This document shows, one piece after another, positions 33,863 to 45,259 of a DNA stretch of 64,000 nucleotides. The notes below the pieces were generated by a model, which saw nothing but the letters and a program-made list of their open reading frames with translations, ran no database searches and was not told where the DNA came from. How positions within the stretch are numbered: position 1 is the stretch's first letter; the number at the start of each line of letters is the position of its first letter. Source of the stretch: Brachionus rotundiformis (taxonomy: Eukaryota > Rotifera > Eurotatoria > Ploima > Brachionidae); NCBI GenBank assembly GCA_016802295.1, contig JAESIW010000207.1, positions 203,978 to 267,977 of the forward strand, given 5' to 3'. Made by a program: the position numbers and the translations under genes.

Positions 33863-34168
33863 TTATGAGAATTTTCTTTGAACCAGTTTGAGATCTAAAA
33901 CACCATTCGTTTGTAATGATTCAAGGGCAGCAACAGAAATTTCGAGTTGAGGTCAAAGGAATGACTTAAAAAAAAGATTGACGAGTCGAGTTTTAAAATA
34001 TTAAATAAGTTCTTGATATTTTAGGCTGACACCATTTCTATGGCTGCTGTTCTTTTGCAATACGTTCATAAGTAAAATTATCGGATGCTGATTTTTTTTG
34101 GTCTCAAACTAAACTATTTTATTATAACTATAATTTTTATTTTATTTTATTTTATTTTATTTTACATT
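33863..34168. other. unit segment X, U1 copy
   Basis: Colinear with 14340-14640 (AGAATTTTCTTTGAACCAGT through the TTTTA microsatellite), ending exactly where the 4-kb TIR element is inserted. Confidence 0.7.
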
Positions 34169-34438
34169 TGGTATATTCTATCGTCTTTTTTAAAAAAGTT
34201 AAATACAATTTTGAATTTGCAAGTTAAAAAATGCGATGAATTTGAATTTCTTTTTTGAAATATTTATAATTTAAATTTGCATTGTTGTTTCAATTTCTTT
34301 TGAAATATAGCACTTTATCTTTGATTCTAATTTTTATAAAATAAATTTTTTGCTTTCAATTTTTAGTGATTTTTACAACGTCAAAAAATTTTTTGTTTTT
34401 TTAATTTTTTGAAATCTTGAATTTTAGAATATATTATA

Positions 34439-35360
34439 ATGGACTTTGTAAAATGCACTCAAATGCTCAACACCTTTAAAGAATTCATAGAAGCCGATAA
34501 AAAGGAGGTTTATTTTAAAATGGAATTAGGAGAAGATGATGACAAATTTTGTGTTTTTCATTTTGTCTATTTAAAGGAAAGAATTTTTTTCAACGAATAT
34601 TTAGATTATAAAATTTCCACAAAAAAAGTAAGTTTTCATTATTATTTTGAATTTCTGATTAGAATAGATTAAATTCATATGGTCAAAGTCAAAACTAATT
34701 CTTTAATTTTTATTCAATAAAATCAGGTTCTTAGTTGTATTTTTTTCTTCAAACGGCACTTTCTTGAATCTTTATTTAGGTTACCGCTACAATAACTAAT
34801 TGGAACTAAAAAAATCATATGACAGTGATCTTTAAAGATTGTTCCGGCTAGTTTTTTGGGCGGTCTAGTTCAAGACTAAATCATTAAAATAAAAGTCAAA
34901 GTCAAAGTCGACTTTAACTGCTAACGATTCTGAATTTTAAGTTTGACTTTTGACCAACTGTGCAATATATTTTTTCTTTTTAATATGATTACGTTGTAAA
35001 CCCTTAAAATAAATATTAAACCAATATTAATTAATAATGCTTTTATAGTTTTACAAAAGAAGTTTCAAAAATTTTAATAAGAATGAACAACTATATCAAA
35101 TGGATTTTGATTTTCAAGAAGGAGAAATCAATTTAATATTCGAACCCGAAATTTTTGATTTTCTAAAAAATTTTATTGTTGGTTCATTTCTTGAAAGTAA
35201 TTTTTTTTAACCTCCGATAAAATAATTTAAAAGATTCTACCAAAGTAATAAGCTTTTGTCTTTTCTTCATTCTTAGTTGATTACAGTTTTCGAATTTATA
35301 CCCGAAACAATTCGGAATATCATATTTTTTCATTATTTCCGCATAGATTTTGCTAAAATG
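34439..35360 (+). CDS. spliced small gene in the TIR element (three exons)
   Basis: Exon 1 (34439-34627) encodes MDFVKCTQMLNTFKEFIEAD and continues to KISTKK, ending at a textbook GTAAGT donor. Exon 2 (about 35050-35196) follows a TTTTATAG acceptor in phase and encodes FYKRSFKNFNKNEQLYQMDF, ending FIVGSFLE at GTAATT. Exon 3 starts at CATTCTTAG (35279) or TTACAG (35289); both stay open briefly before a stop. The product would be about 135-140 residues. It is acidic in the middle and has no recognised domain. Intron 1 contains a foldback insertion. Confidence 0.5.
34679..34960. repeat. small foldback insertion in intron 1
   Basis: TGGTCAAAGTCAAAACTAAT at the left pairs with AAGTTTGACTTTTGACCA at the right. 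The middle has AAAGTC triplication. It is a likely MITE. Confidence 0.5.
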
Positions 35361-35743
35361 AAGTATTTGTAGTATTTTATTAATTTTTTTTATTGATTAT
35401 TAATTTTAAGCAATTTATCAGCTTTTGAATCATTATTTTTATTTTCAACAATGCAATGGAGTTTTATCTTTCAGCTTATAGGATGATTTACATCTATGTA
35501 TTGTTTTGTATTACAATCCATTTAGAATCATTTTTTGGACATATCTTCCTTAATTTGATTTTTAATGTTTAAGGTGAATTTGTTTTTGTACCGAGAAAAA
35601 AAGTTATGCGAAAGAAAAATGAAATCAGGAATAAACGAAAACAAAAAAGGTTTTATTGTTACAAAGAAATTTAATGATATATCAAAAAACAAAAAAACTA
35701 TCAAAAAAAAAATAAAAAAACAAAAAAAACAATAAGAACTGTG

Positions 35744-36148
35744 TTAAAATAGATTTAATTTAATTTTGAATAAATTCTCTTTAATATTTAAATTTTTTAA
35801 TGGAGTTGATGAGTTTATTCTTCTTTTCTGTTTTATCTGTAGTATATATCTTTTTTTTAGTTTTCTTATTTTTAGGATCTTTTTTTTAGCTTTTTTCACT
35901 GAATTTAACCAAACTGATTTTTTTTTAGATTTTTTATGCTGGATATATTCTTCATGTGTCCAAGAATTTTCATGAAGATTATTGTAAACATTTTCTATCC
36001 ATTGACCAACATCATCATTTTCTGAATCTAAAGCGATGTAAAACTTTTGATTTTGGTCTTGGCTATATTCATTGTCTGTGACATCGAAATTGATAACAAT
36101 CCCAGAATCTAGAGAATCGAAATTTTCCATAATAAAAATTAAGTTCAA
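35744..36148 (-). CDS. acidic-to-basic protein of the TIR element
   Basis: 134 codons, or 128 from the second ATG at 36130 (MENFDSLDSGIVINFDVTDN). The first half is acidic; the second half is a long Lys/Arg-rich helix (KKSKKKSVWLNSVKKAKKK, KIRKLKKRYILQIKQKRR). Such a charge split suits a DNA- or RNA-binding accessory protein, which is inference only. A single intact frame suggests it is under selection or young. Confidence 0.5.
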   Translation of the reverse strand: MNLIFIMENFDSLDSGIVINFDVTDNEYSQDQNQKFYIALDSENDDVGQWIENVYNNLHENSWTHEEYIQHKKSKKKSVWLNSVKKAKKKILKIRKLKKRYILQIKQKRRINSSTPLKNLNIKENLFKIKLNLF

Positions 36149-36772
36149 CTAATTTTAAATTTTTTTAACTTTATTTTAAAATTTTTTTTTTTTAATGAAA
36201 CCAACATTACATTTTGTTTTCTTTGAAGACAATAATGTTCACGCTAATGATTAAAATTACAATTCTTTTAATCTAGAAATTAAGAATCGAATAATTCTTA
36301 GCTGATTTGTTTTAGTGGCTTTAAAAAAAAAGTGTTGTAATTCAATGCATCGTATTATTTTGAGTTTCCAAAAATAAATGGAGTTTACCTATTTTAAAGT
36401 ACTTAATTTCTAAAAACTATAATTCGATAAATTTAATATTAATTTTTGCTTTATTAAACAAATTTTAATGACTCTTTAAGAGAAAAACTTTCGATTAGAC
36501 CATGAATGCGTTATTCTATTCAATAGGATTTCTGACAGCTTCACTTATGTACTCTAATTTTATGACAAAGCGAATAACAAATTAAATCATTGAATACCAG
36601 ACTCAATTCGGTATATGCTACCTTACTTATACTTTTATCATTCCAGAACATTAAAAACTAAAACATGAAGCATCTGTCAATACTTTTTAATTTATCTTCT
36701 TATTTTTTGTCTTTTAACTCATTATTATGTAAGTTTAAATTACTGTATTTTTAATGTAAAAATTTTTGGGCA

Positions 36773-36781
36773 TATATAAAG
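36773..36781 (+). promoter_or_regulatory. TATA box inside the TIR element
   Basis: TATATAAAG about 200 bp before the coding start at 36974. This is the usual look of a pol II promoter in an otherwise stop-rich stretch. Confidence 0.45.
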
Positions 36782-36973
36782 CAGATATAAAAATCACAGA
36801 ACAAAGAGCTTTAACAATCAAAAATTACCAACATTTCAAAAAATTCTTAATCTGTCTTGAAAAAAGTTAAGTTTTGCTTGAAACTTTTTTTTTTAATTTT
36901 AAAAATTATTCAATTTAAAAAAAAAAAATTTTCTTATTTTAAAAAATATTTCTTACTCTTTTTTTTATCAAAA

Positions 36974-37302
36974 TGTCTTTAATTTGTGTTAGAAAAGTAA
37001 ATAAAAGAATTAGAAAAATGGAATTAAATGATTACGATTTAGTCTAAAAACTAAAAGAAAATAATCAGCAATTGAAACTTCCTTTAGCAACAAAAAAGAA
37101 AATTTTAAAACAAGTCGAGTCTTTTGGAGAAAGATCAGTGGTCGAAGAAATGCAGCAAGAATTGTCGAGATTAAGAGAAGAGACAGAATTTTTGAAAAAT
37201 CAGTCAGCAAAATTGAGCTCTTTTGGAAAAGTGGTCGCTAGTTTAGACTGGGACTTAAACTTGGGAATCAGTAAACAAGACAAAATTATTATATTTAATT
37301 AA
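36974..37302 (+). CDS. coiled-coil protein of the TIR element, with one in-frame stop
   Basis: From ATG 36974 the frame reads MSLICVRKVNKRIRKMELND and YDLV, a TAA at 37046, then KLKENNQQLKLPLATKKKIL. It continues as a heptad coiled coil (VVEEMQQELSRLREETEFLK) to IIIFN. Everything except the one stop is consistent with a single 109-codon gene. Initiation at ATG 37072 would avoid the stop. No family was recognised. Confidence 0.45.
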
Positions 37303-37449
37303 TTTTTTTTTAAGAAATAATTTGTTTTAGAAATGGATAGTTTTCAACAGGTTTTTTTGTGGAGAGTGATCGGTCTTACGCTTTTTTATTTTTTTGATTT
37401 AATTATAAAGGTTATTTATATTTTATAAAAAAACTAACCTTTTTTTTTT

Positions 37450-37922
37450 TCACTCTCATCTAAGCAATTATTCCACAACTTACGAGAAACAGGAAATTTC
37501 AGTCTTCGGATTTCTGAGAAATTGAGCATTGATTTTCTCAAAGGTCTAATTAATAAGTGGCGTTTTTTGCGGTCAAATTGCTTGTAAAAACTTGCTAAAT
37601 TTATGAGAGCATGTTTATGTCTGTTATTTATTAATTTTTCTATTTCTTTTTTGTTTAAAACATCTACAATTTTTAAGGCTTTCTATTAATTGAATAAATT
37701 TCAAATTATTAAAAAATTTTTACCTTTTAACATTTCTAAGACATCGCCTCCACTAAGAATTTCGAGAAGATTCTTAATTTGCTTTTTAAGCCGTAGAATA
37801 TACCAGCTTGTATTTTCTGAACCGGTCGAACGGAATCTTGTTGACCATTTTTTCATTGGTCGTAAATTTTCGGTTGATATAAAATCAGTAATTCTTTCAA
37901 GGGCTGTTTTTTTATTGACCAT
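37450..37922 (-). CDS. spliced basic protein of the TIR element
   Basis: Exon 1 from ATG 37922 reads MVNKKTALERITDFISTENL, KKWSTRFRSTGSENTSWYIL and LLEILSGGDVLEMLK, then a GTAAAA donor. Using the TAGAAAG acceptor at about 37679, exon 2 continues in phase: LKIVDVLNKKEIEKLINN, HALINLASFYKQFDRKKRHL and LKFPVSRKLWNNCLDESEKK. The product would be about 145 residues and basic. It could be the element's key enzyme or DNA-binding protein, but I see no catalytic signature. Confidence 0.5.
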
Positions 37923-38210
37923 TATAATTTTTTATATACTAAAAAAATTTATTTAAAAACATGAAAATTCAAGATATTTTTTTTTTTGAAAATATTCAAT
38001 CTATTTGAAAGAAAATTAAAAGTAAAAATTTAAAAAGATGAAATTAAATACAAGAGTTTTAAAGTGCTACATTTAAAAATAAATTGAAATACAAATGCAA
38101 ATTTAAATTATAAATATTTCAAAAAAAGAATCTTCAAATTCATCGCATTTTTTAACTTGCAAATTCAAAATTGTATTAAACTTTTTTAAAAAAGACGATA
38201 GAATATACCA

Positions 38211-38616
38211 TTTATTAAAATCGCCTGCAAGGCGTTTATTGAAAAAATAATAATAATAATAGTAATGATGCAGATTTCGGTCATGAGTTGTCAACAAAAG
38301 GATTTGCGTGATTAAAATCTTATTGAATCTAACTAAATTATACTAGTTAATTATCATTTAAGCCAACTGATATTGTAATTAATAACATCAGTTGTATATC
38401 GATAGTATTAGCATTTAAAAAAAATTTTCAAATCAAGTCAATAATAAAAATTAATTTTAAATTTAAGTTTTATATTAAATAACGCTGATAAAGCACGTTC
38501 CAATCAAAATATTCTTCACTTTGGAATGAACATTTATTTGATGTTCCAAAATCTAAATAAAAAAATCTAATTATAATTGTTATTTGGAGAAAAATCTTGT
38601 TTTCTTGTCAATGTAT
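38211..38616. other. 3' flank of the U1 vWA gene
   Basis: Non-coding, colinear with 14640-15055. It begins ATTTATTAAAATCGCCTGCA, the right side of the TIR element's target. Confidence 0.7.
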
Positions 38617-41321
38617 TTAGTTCAAATCAGCATAATTAAAATCATAAATTGAATGATTACAAGAAAAATCTATCAAATTTAGTCTCAGAACTTGCATCGA
38701 TTTTTCTAAACTTGTTTTATCAAATGATTTAAGAAATGCATTTAAATTTTTAATTAAATTAGAAAAATGTCCATTTTCACAATTCTTTCCAAACAAACTT
38801 TGGTTTTGAATTATCAATTGCTCAATTTGATCTTTCATTATTTTGATAAGGTCTTCAATTGTTTCTAATTTAGCATTTTTATTCGACTTTATTTGTGATT
38901 GAAAATTTTTCTTTACAAAATTTTTAATTCTCAAAGACTTCTCAATTAATGTTACTGATAAAAGAAATTTTAAAATATTAATTTGGTGTTCTATTCCATA
39001 TTGATCAACATTGAAATCACCAAATATTGTTTCAATATCATTTTTAAACTTTTTGAATTGTTTATTGCTATTAAAATGATTTAAAAACTTGTTTTCAATT
39101 TTTGGAGCCTTTTTGACTTCAGTATACACTTCAGTATCAATATCATCCGACTTAATTTTTTTTAAATTATAGATCATTTTATAGAATTTATCATTATTAA
39201 GTTCGTGATTGTTTTTAAGGTTAAAAATTTTACTTATTATATTTTCACCAATTTCTGATTTACAACATATTGACTTCATGAAATTCGAAGTTTCTCTTGC
39301 GTAGCTTTTCATATTTTCTATAATTGATAGATCTTTTAGAGCAGAATTAGACAAATACCTAATTGAATATGCATAAATTAATTTCAAATTGAGGTTTGTT
39401 TCATTTTTGATCTTTTTGGTTATTACTCTAATAGAACTATTGGTTTCAATTTGGAATTGAAAGTCAAGTTCGTTATGATTCTTAATTTCTTCACTCAAAA
39501 AATTGGGCCCAAATTTTATCAAGATCTCCTCTTCATTTGAATCGATATCATCAAGTCTATAAATGTTAGTATTTGAATTTTCTAAAGTAATTCCTTTTTG
39601 TGCCAAAATAATTAAATTTGTTTTTTCGCTTTTTTTTTTCTTTGAAAAGTCATGTGCAATTTCTGAAAAAACTTTCTTGAATTCATGAAAATTTGATAAT
39701 ATTTCTAAACGACCATTTGTTTCACTAGCAAGAATACCGAGTGATTTTAAATCACAACTATCAATGAATGAAATAACATTTATTTTGATAAAGCCTGATT
39801 TTTTACAAAATTTAGTAATTTCTCTATAGAATTTTTCATCTTTGTCTTCAGCTTCGCCATCAGCCGCCATCAGTATTACTTCAGAATTAGATTCAGCCGA
39901 AGCTATTAAAACAGATTCAACTAAAGCAGAACATATTTTTGTTCCACCAACTGCTCTTAAATTTTCTATTTTTTTTTTAAATCGCTAAACGACTCTTTTA
40001 TAGTTCTTAGCCGAGAAGCTTTATTTCGTACTTGGCTTATTACATTCTCATTATTTAAATCTCCCTTTCTATGTTCAATTGGATGCATAGAATGCCCAAT
40101 TCCAAAGGAACAATTATTATCAGATTGAAAAGTGACCAGGGCAACTTTATTATGGGAGCTTTTATTTAATATTTCTTCAAGTGCTTCAATACATGCTTTT
40201 TTAAGTATATCAATTCTTTTTCCGGCCATGCTTCCAGAAATGTCGAGGCAAAGTACAAATATTTTACATTCGTTGAGTTTTTGTATACTTTCATTCGAAT
40301 GCTGAATTTTTTTAATTTTCAAATCCATCAAATTCATATTGGCTAAATCAACATTTGAAATACATTTGTTTTTAGTAAGACAAAATTGACAAGTCCAAGT
40401 ATTCTCAAGTTTTTTTCCAAAGAAAAAGCTTTCACAACCTTTACATTTGATTGTTTCACTTTCGTTTAATTCACAATGTGCTTTTGATTTTAAAATATTA
40501 CTGATTCGAATAGAAATCACATTACAATCAAACTCAGGTACACAAAGTGCTCTTGAAAACTCAATTTCTTCTTTCTTATAATCTGTTTTTTTTTCTTTAT
40601 CAAAAGGCGTTTCAATATTATTATTATGTGATGTAGATTTATTAATTTGAAAATTTAATCGACTGCTACCTACTTGCCTAATCTCAGGAACGAGCTCTAT
40701 TAATTTCTTAGCCACGATTAAAAGATGAATGAAAATAGAGAATAAATCATTCATAACCTCTTGGCAATCTGAATCTATTTTATCTATCAATTTTTGACGA
40801 AAATTCTCAAAATTTCTATCTTCAGTCAAGTATTGATTATTCTGTGGAATCACTTGATTTTTCAATTCACTTAAACATTTTTTAAATTCTTCCTCAGATT
40901 CAATCAACTTATCTAAATTTCCTAAGGAAAAAGTAGACTGATTATTTTCATATACGCCTTTATCATTAATTCTATTGACACTCAAGCTATCTAAAATTTG
41001 TTCTTGATTATATTGAGGTGAATTTTCGCCAAGTTTATTTAAATCAATTAGTTCATTCCAATCTGGAATCGATAAAGAATAAGATTCATGCTGGTCGAAA
41101 GTTTCATTTATCAAATCTCCAAATTTATTCATCAAATAGACTTGTTTTACTTTCTGCAATCGAATAATATCCTCAATTTTTTCAAAAATTGAGCATTTCT
41201 TAAACAAATTTTCAATTCCTTCTAATAATTTTTTATTTTCAGACAAAATTTTTCTGTAACAGTCTGATTCTTTTATTAAATTCAAACAAAATTCAATATC
41301 GTTCGCGTCTTCAAAATTCAT
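38617..41321 (-). pseudogene. zinc-ribbon/vWA gene, U1 copy with one frameshift
   Basis: The full-length relative of the intact 46919-49624 gene. From ATG 41321 it reads all of the N-terminal region, a zinc ribbon (KCKGC and TCQFC) and the first MIDAS motif (LDISGSMAGKR). A poly-T run at about 39972 has 10 T where the intact copy has 11, shifting the frame. Beyond it the coding sense resumes to 38617. Just after the shift, the second Asp loop is altered by a short templated insertion: the intact copy reads IFLTDGEAED, this one ILMAADGEAED. A coding loss that looks recent. Confidence 0.9.
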
Positions 41322-42520
41322 TTCTGATTAAAAAATTTGTCAAAATTAATTTAGAAAATGAGGTATGCATATAATTTAAAATCAGCTCATTTTCTTTGCT
41401 AATCAAAATTTTTTAGATAAAAATTGTCAAAATCCATGGCAATACCTGATTTAAAAAATTTAATTGAAATGATAACTTCTTTATATATCAAGTCATGTGA
41501 ATTGAGATAAAAACTTGAACAACGATCTTAAAGGAATTTAGACTCAAAATCAACAATTAGTAGCATAGATTATATTAATAGATCTTTATTTTATTGCTTT
41601 AATTAGATTTTAAAATCTTTGAAAAAATAAAAATGATTTATTCACATCTCTTTTTGCTAAAATACAAATAATATTTCCATTTTCAGAAACAATTTTTATT
41701 CATTACTCGCTAAAATTTAGCCTCATCTATTATCAAATGTAATTAATTATTTGATTACCAATAATCAGATAATTATCATTTTTAAAAAAATCAAAACTTT
41801 AAAATTTAGAGGCTTAAATTTCATTAATCCTTAATTAGAACCTAAATTAATGTTATTTAGCTGAACAATTAATTAAACTATTCGACGGTCCGGGTGTTTC
41901 AGACAGCATGTCCTAGAAAAAATGCAAATAGGCACTAGAAATAAAGTTGCTGCTTAAACAGGGCATTAGATCCATTGAATTAAATACCGCTGATTTCATT
42001 CCTTTTATTGCTTTTTGGTCCATCAACTGCCATGTCGAACAGACAATTTGGTAAATACAGCTCAAAAACTTTTAGAAAGATTTAAAAAAAAGATAAAAGA
42101 TTAAACTTGAATAACGAAAGTTAATAATTTATCGTAAAAAATATCAACTTAGAAAAATTTTATATAACTATGAATAAAATAAATATAGTGTAAACTGTAA
42201 TGCTACAACTTTATAAATGATGGCTTATAAAAAAACCTGACCAATCTAAGTATTATGTTTTAAGTTTTTAAAAAATCCATTGGAAATTTTTTTATTAAAA
42301 ATATGTAATTTAAACAATTTTACTAATCAACAATTAAATTCATAAAAAATTCAAATTATTTTTTAGAAAATATAAAAATTTATAAAAAACATCATTAACT
42401 TTCTCAATCTGAAAAAAAATTCATTATAGAATGCTTGACAGCATCAGTAGCATTAACTTTGAAAAAAAATTATATTAAAAATTAATAAATCAAGCTAAAT
42501 TTTACCAGATGTAAGTCAGA
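41322..42520. other. shared upstream region of the vWA gene (U1)
   Basis: Non-coding, colinear with 49625-50760. It has a 9-bp inverted repeat GAAAATGAG..CTCATTTTC about 30-70 bp before the start codon, kept in both copies, and the phrase CGACGGTCCGGGTGTTTCAG. Confidence 0.6.
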
Positions 42521-42524
42521 ATGG

Positions 42525-42769
42525 TTTACAATAACACCTTTATTATAATCATTTTTCAGCATCCCTTATACCCATTACAATATTTTGATTCTTTCTAATT
42601 TGACCATGGTTGTTAAATGTGAATCTACGATTTATTTGGCTTTCACCATTTCGCTTGTCACTAAAAAAATTACCGAAATTTTATTCATTATTTTCATTGA
42701 GTCCAATGTAGCCACTGGCTAATCCACAAAATGTTATCATAAAAATTGACAATAAGAATGTATGCATTT
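42525..42769 (-). pseudogene. dibasic secreted peptide precursor, decayed (U1 copy)
   Basis: The minus strand starts MHTFLLSIFMITFCGLASGY (signal peptide), then YIGLNENNE, a stop (TAC to TAA), NFGNFFSDKRNGESQ and INRRFTFNNHGQIRKN. A later stop follows RDAEK. Basic pairs (KR, RR) flank short Phe/Asn-rich segments, as in neuropeptide-like precursors. The copy in U2 is broken at a different place, so the ancestral gene was intact when duplicated. Confidence 0.6.
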
Positions 42770-43065
42770 TTTAGCTAAGATTTTAAGAGACATTTAAATT
42801 TTTCAAAAATTTTGTAAACAATATTTATATCAAATTTTTTTTGGCAAGCTCAATGAAAAAATCAAATCTTTAATTCTTTCAAAAGAAAGAATATTGAAAT
42901 CTTAAAAACAATCAAAAAATGTTCTTATTATTATGAAAAGTAGGAACATTTTTGCTTGCTTCAATCGTAAAAATAATCAAATAAATTTCGTAATTGAACT
43001 TAGTAAAAAATATTCTTCTTAAATTAGCTAAGCTTGATTATGCTTAGCATATTTTCAGACTTAAA

Positions 43066-43205
43066 ATGAATCGGAATCTTTTTTTTTTGGTTATGGTGAT
43101 AAGTTTATTGGATATATGCAAACCAGAACCTGGATCAGATCCTGGAGCATAGTTCAAAATTGAAAACAGCAATATTTCAAATCTAAATCTATTTGAAGGT
43201 ATTTA
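43066..43205 (+). pseudogene. signal-peptide exon, U2 copy with nonsense codon
   Basis: MNRNLFFLVMVISLLDICKP with a TAG after GSDPGA. The donor-like GAAG/GTATTT is kept. Confidence 0.5.
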
Positions 43206-43284
43206 AATTGTCTATTTTAATTCAGCAAAAAATTTATTTTTGAATATATTAATTAACCTTGAAATTAAAAATTGAAATTGATTT

Positions 43285-43832
43285 AATTTCGAAACAACAT
43301 CATGGCTATATAAAAAAGAAATTTACCTTAATTTAATCTTCTCGAAATAATAAACGAAGTTACAGATACTCTTGAAACGCTTCAGCAATATTCTTTGATT
43401 TTGGCAAAGCTTCAGATTACATACGGTTTTATGGAAAAACTTGCTAATACTTTTCAGATTTTTTGACTGGTAGAGAGCAAAAAGCTGTACTTGGAGAAAA
43501 TGTTTCTAAATAAAAGAACGTACTACGTCTCACAAGGCTCTGTAAATGGTCTTCTTTTATTTATCATATTTATTAATGACATGCCTGCTTGGTCAAATCA
43601 AACTAGCGTTAAAGAGCAAAGCAATCACCAATTGCAGGACTTTTGTTAGACCTCACCTAAAATATTGTACTTTAAAAGAGTATTCGCCCGGAATATCAAA
43701 AAGAATTTATTTTAAAAAAAAAATTCTTTAATTGTTTAAGCAGGATTACTGTTATTAAACTAAAATCTAAAGGTTTATTTAAAGCTGCTGATCAGAAAGT
43801 TAAAATTAATAGTATTGGTAAATTTTGCATGT
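43285..43832 (+). pseudogene. LINE reverse-transcriptase fragment (U2)
   Basis: The same fragment as 9478-9995: FDFGKASDYIRF, then YYVSQGSVNGLLLFIIFIND with frame breaks. Confidence 0.7.
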
Positions 43833-44035
43833 AAGAATTTGGTTATTGCTGTTGGCCAGCCTACATTTGATTGAACAGCAACTGATGGCTTTGCTGGCAA
43901 AAGAATATTTTACTTTCCCATATTACATCTGTCTGATATGAAAGTCATGTGCACAAACACCAATTTGGATACCCCGATCATCAGAGATTAACTAGAGACA
44001 AAGTGTTTAAGTGAATTTACATACTTAGAAAGCAT
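43833..44035 (+). other. short GC-richer insertion specific to U2
   Basis: About 200 bp are absent from the palindrome arms. It reads VIAVGQPTFD, a stop, TATDGFAGKRIFYFPILHLS and DMKVMCTNTNLDTPIIRD, one frame with a single stop. It is probably a fragment of another gene or element; not identified. Confidence 0.5.
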
Positions 44036-44115
44036 CTAAAGTGAATCAGTAAACACATACAGACATTAAGAATAGATTAGCAAATCAGTTTAATTTTTAT
44101 TTAGTTTATAAAAAA

Positions 44116-44532
44116 TTAATAATTAACTTCAAAACGACAGAATTTATGTTTATAAGGCTCATTTTCACAATTATTGCTAACGTAAACTTTAAGTAATCCA
44201 CTTTTCCAGGCTTTTAATCTTACTGTTTCACCGGACCTAAGCACTTTTGTTTCTGATGGAATATAAAAATCATCTATATCTAGCGCAACATTTATTGAAT
44301 CACAACTGCACTCATAATGTTCAATACTGATAACTTGATCTTTCAAAACATTACCAGTGCACAAATTGTATGATCCCTCAATAGGTACTCCTTGATTTCC
44401 ATTAATGTTATACTTTGTATTGGCATAGCAAAACCATGGCGGATTAAGAACGCTCATTGATATTTCACACAATAAAAACAAAATAGAAATGCTCGCCACA
44501 AATTTCATTTTAAGATATTTAAAAATCAACAT
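44116..44532 (-). CDS. small secreted six-Cys protein (U2 paralog)
   Basis: An intact paralog of the palindrome-arm protein, with likely start at the second ATG (44508, MKFVASISILFLLCEISMS) and a TATA box at 44547-44554. All six Cys and the PPWFCYANTKYN and LKAWKSGLLKVYVSNNC segments are conserved. Changes cluster in surface-like spots: VVEPNE becomes VLRSGE, SISHYECSCNS becomes SIEHYECSCDS, and the end FRVDY becomes FEVNY. An intact frame after this much divergence implies selection to keep it. Function unknown; defence or extracellular binding are guesses. Confidence 0.85.
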   Translation of the reverse strand: MLIFKYLKMKFVASISILFLLCEISMSVLNPPWFCYANTKYNINGNQGVPIEGSYNLCTGNVLKDQVISIEHYECSCDSINVALDIDDFYIPSETKVLRSGETVRLKAWKSGLLKVYVSNNCENEPYKHKFCRFEVNY

Positions 44533-44546
44533 GGTAAAATACTTAG

Positions 44547-44554
44547 TATTTATA
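44547..44554 (-). promoter_or_regulatory. TATA box of the U2 secreted-protein gene
   Basis: TATAAATA on the minus strand, in the same position as in the palindrome copies. Confidence 0.6.
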
Positions 44555-44750
44555 ATATTTAAAACACTGAGAATTATTTCAAAATACTCACATTTTTATC
44601 AAATAAGCTAAAAAGAATGTTGATAAAAGATAAAAGAGATGTCATTTTTTTTCAAAATTTAAAACCTAAAAAGTTAAAGATAAATAAAAAAAATTTAATC
44701 TAAATAATCCCTAAAAAAATAGAATTTTTTTTTATATTCTCCTTCTCAAT

Positions 44751-44930
44751 AATTAATTAAATAACCCAGTAGTAATTTGTGTATAATGTTGGAGATCAGC
44801 TCGGGCTTTGATCTCTTGTCCAGCTCCTCATTTGATGCATCTGTACTGTGAAATTCAAAAACAAACAGAACAAAGATTCTTCCTATTTTGATAAATTAAA
44901 ATTTACTAAAATAAAATATATCGAAAAAAT
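44751..44930 (-). pseudogene. candidate peptide-precursor exon (U2)
   Basis: Reads GRIFVLFVFEFHSTDASNEE, LDKRSKPELISNIIHKLLLG, YLINY. A TAA replaces the Gln codon upstream of the hydrophobic part. The KR pair here is absent in the arm copies. Confidence 0.4.
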
Positions 44931-45259
44931 ATTCTAACATACTAAAGTGTAACTAAAGAGGCTTAATTTTTTTTAAGTTAAAGTTAAAGTTTAATAATAA
45001 CTTTTTTACACTTTGTTAAATTCTATGGCCTGCTCCCTCAGGAGATCAAAGTATTGAATTGTTAAATTATAGACATTAGAGTAATTCTTTGCTTTCTATA
45101 AATTAAAATCTATAATATTAAAATAATTGTGAGATTTTTGCTAAATTTTAATAATAATTTTTTTTAAAATAAATTTCTAATGGATGATCCTGCTTTTATA
45201 TCAAATTGACTTGAATTTATAAAAAATTTATAAGTAATTTTTATCATCTAAAGTGTTAG

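Larger units (their letters stand above)
34169..38210. mobile_element. unassigned 4.04-kb transposon with about 150-bp terminal inverted repeats
   Basis: GGTATATTCTATCGTC at 34169 is mirrored by GACGATAGAATATACC ending at 38210. The repeats stay alignable inward for about 150 bp, with a TTTTTTAAAAAA palindrome near each tip. The flanks read TACATTT and ATTTATTAA; the paralogous empty site at about 14635 reads TACATTTATTAA. This gives a 4-bp duplication ATTT (or TT if the tip is TGGTA). The inside has at least four small genes, two of them apparently spliced, on both strands. I recognise no transposase. Superfamilies with 4-bp targets (Sola, Chapaev, Ginger) are candidates only by target length. 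Confidence 0.85.
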
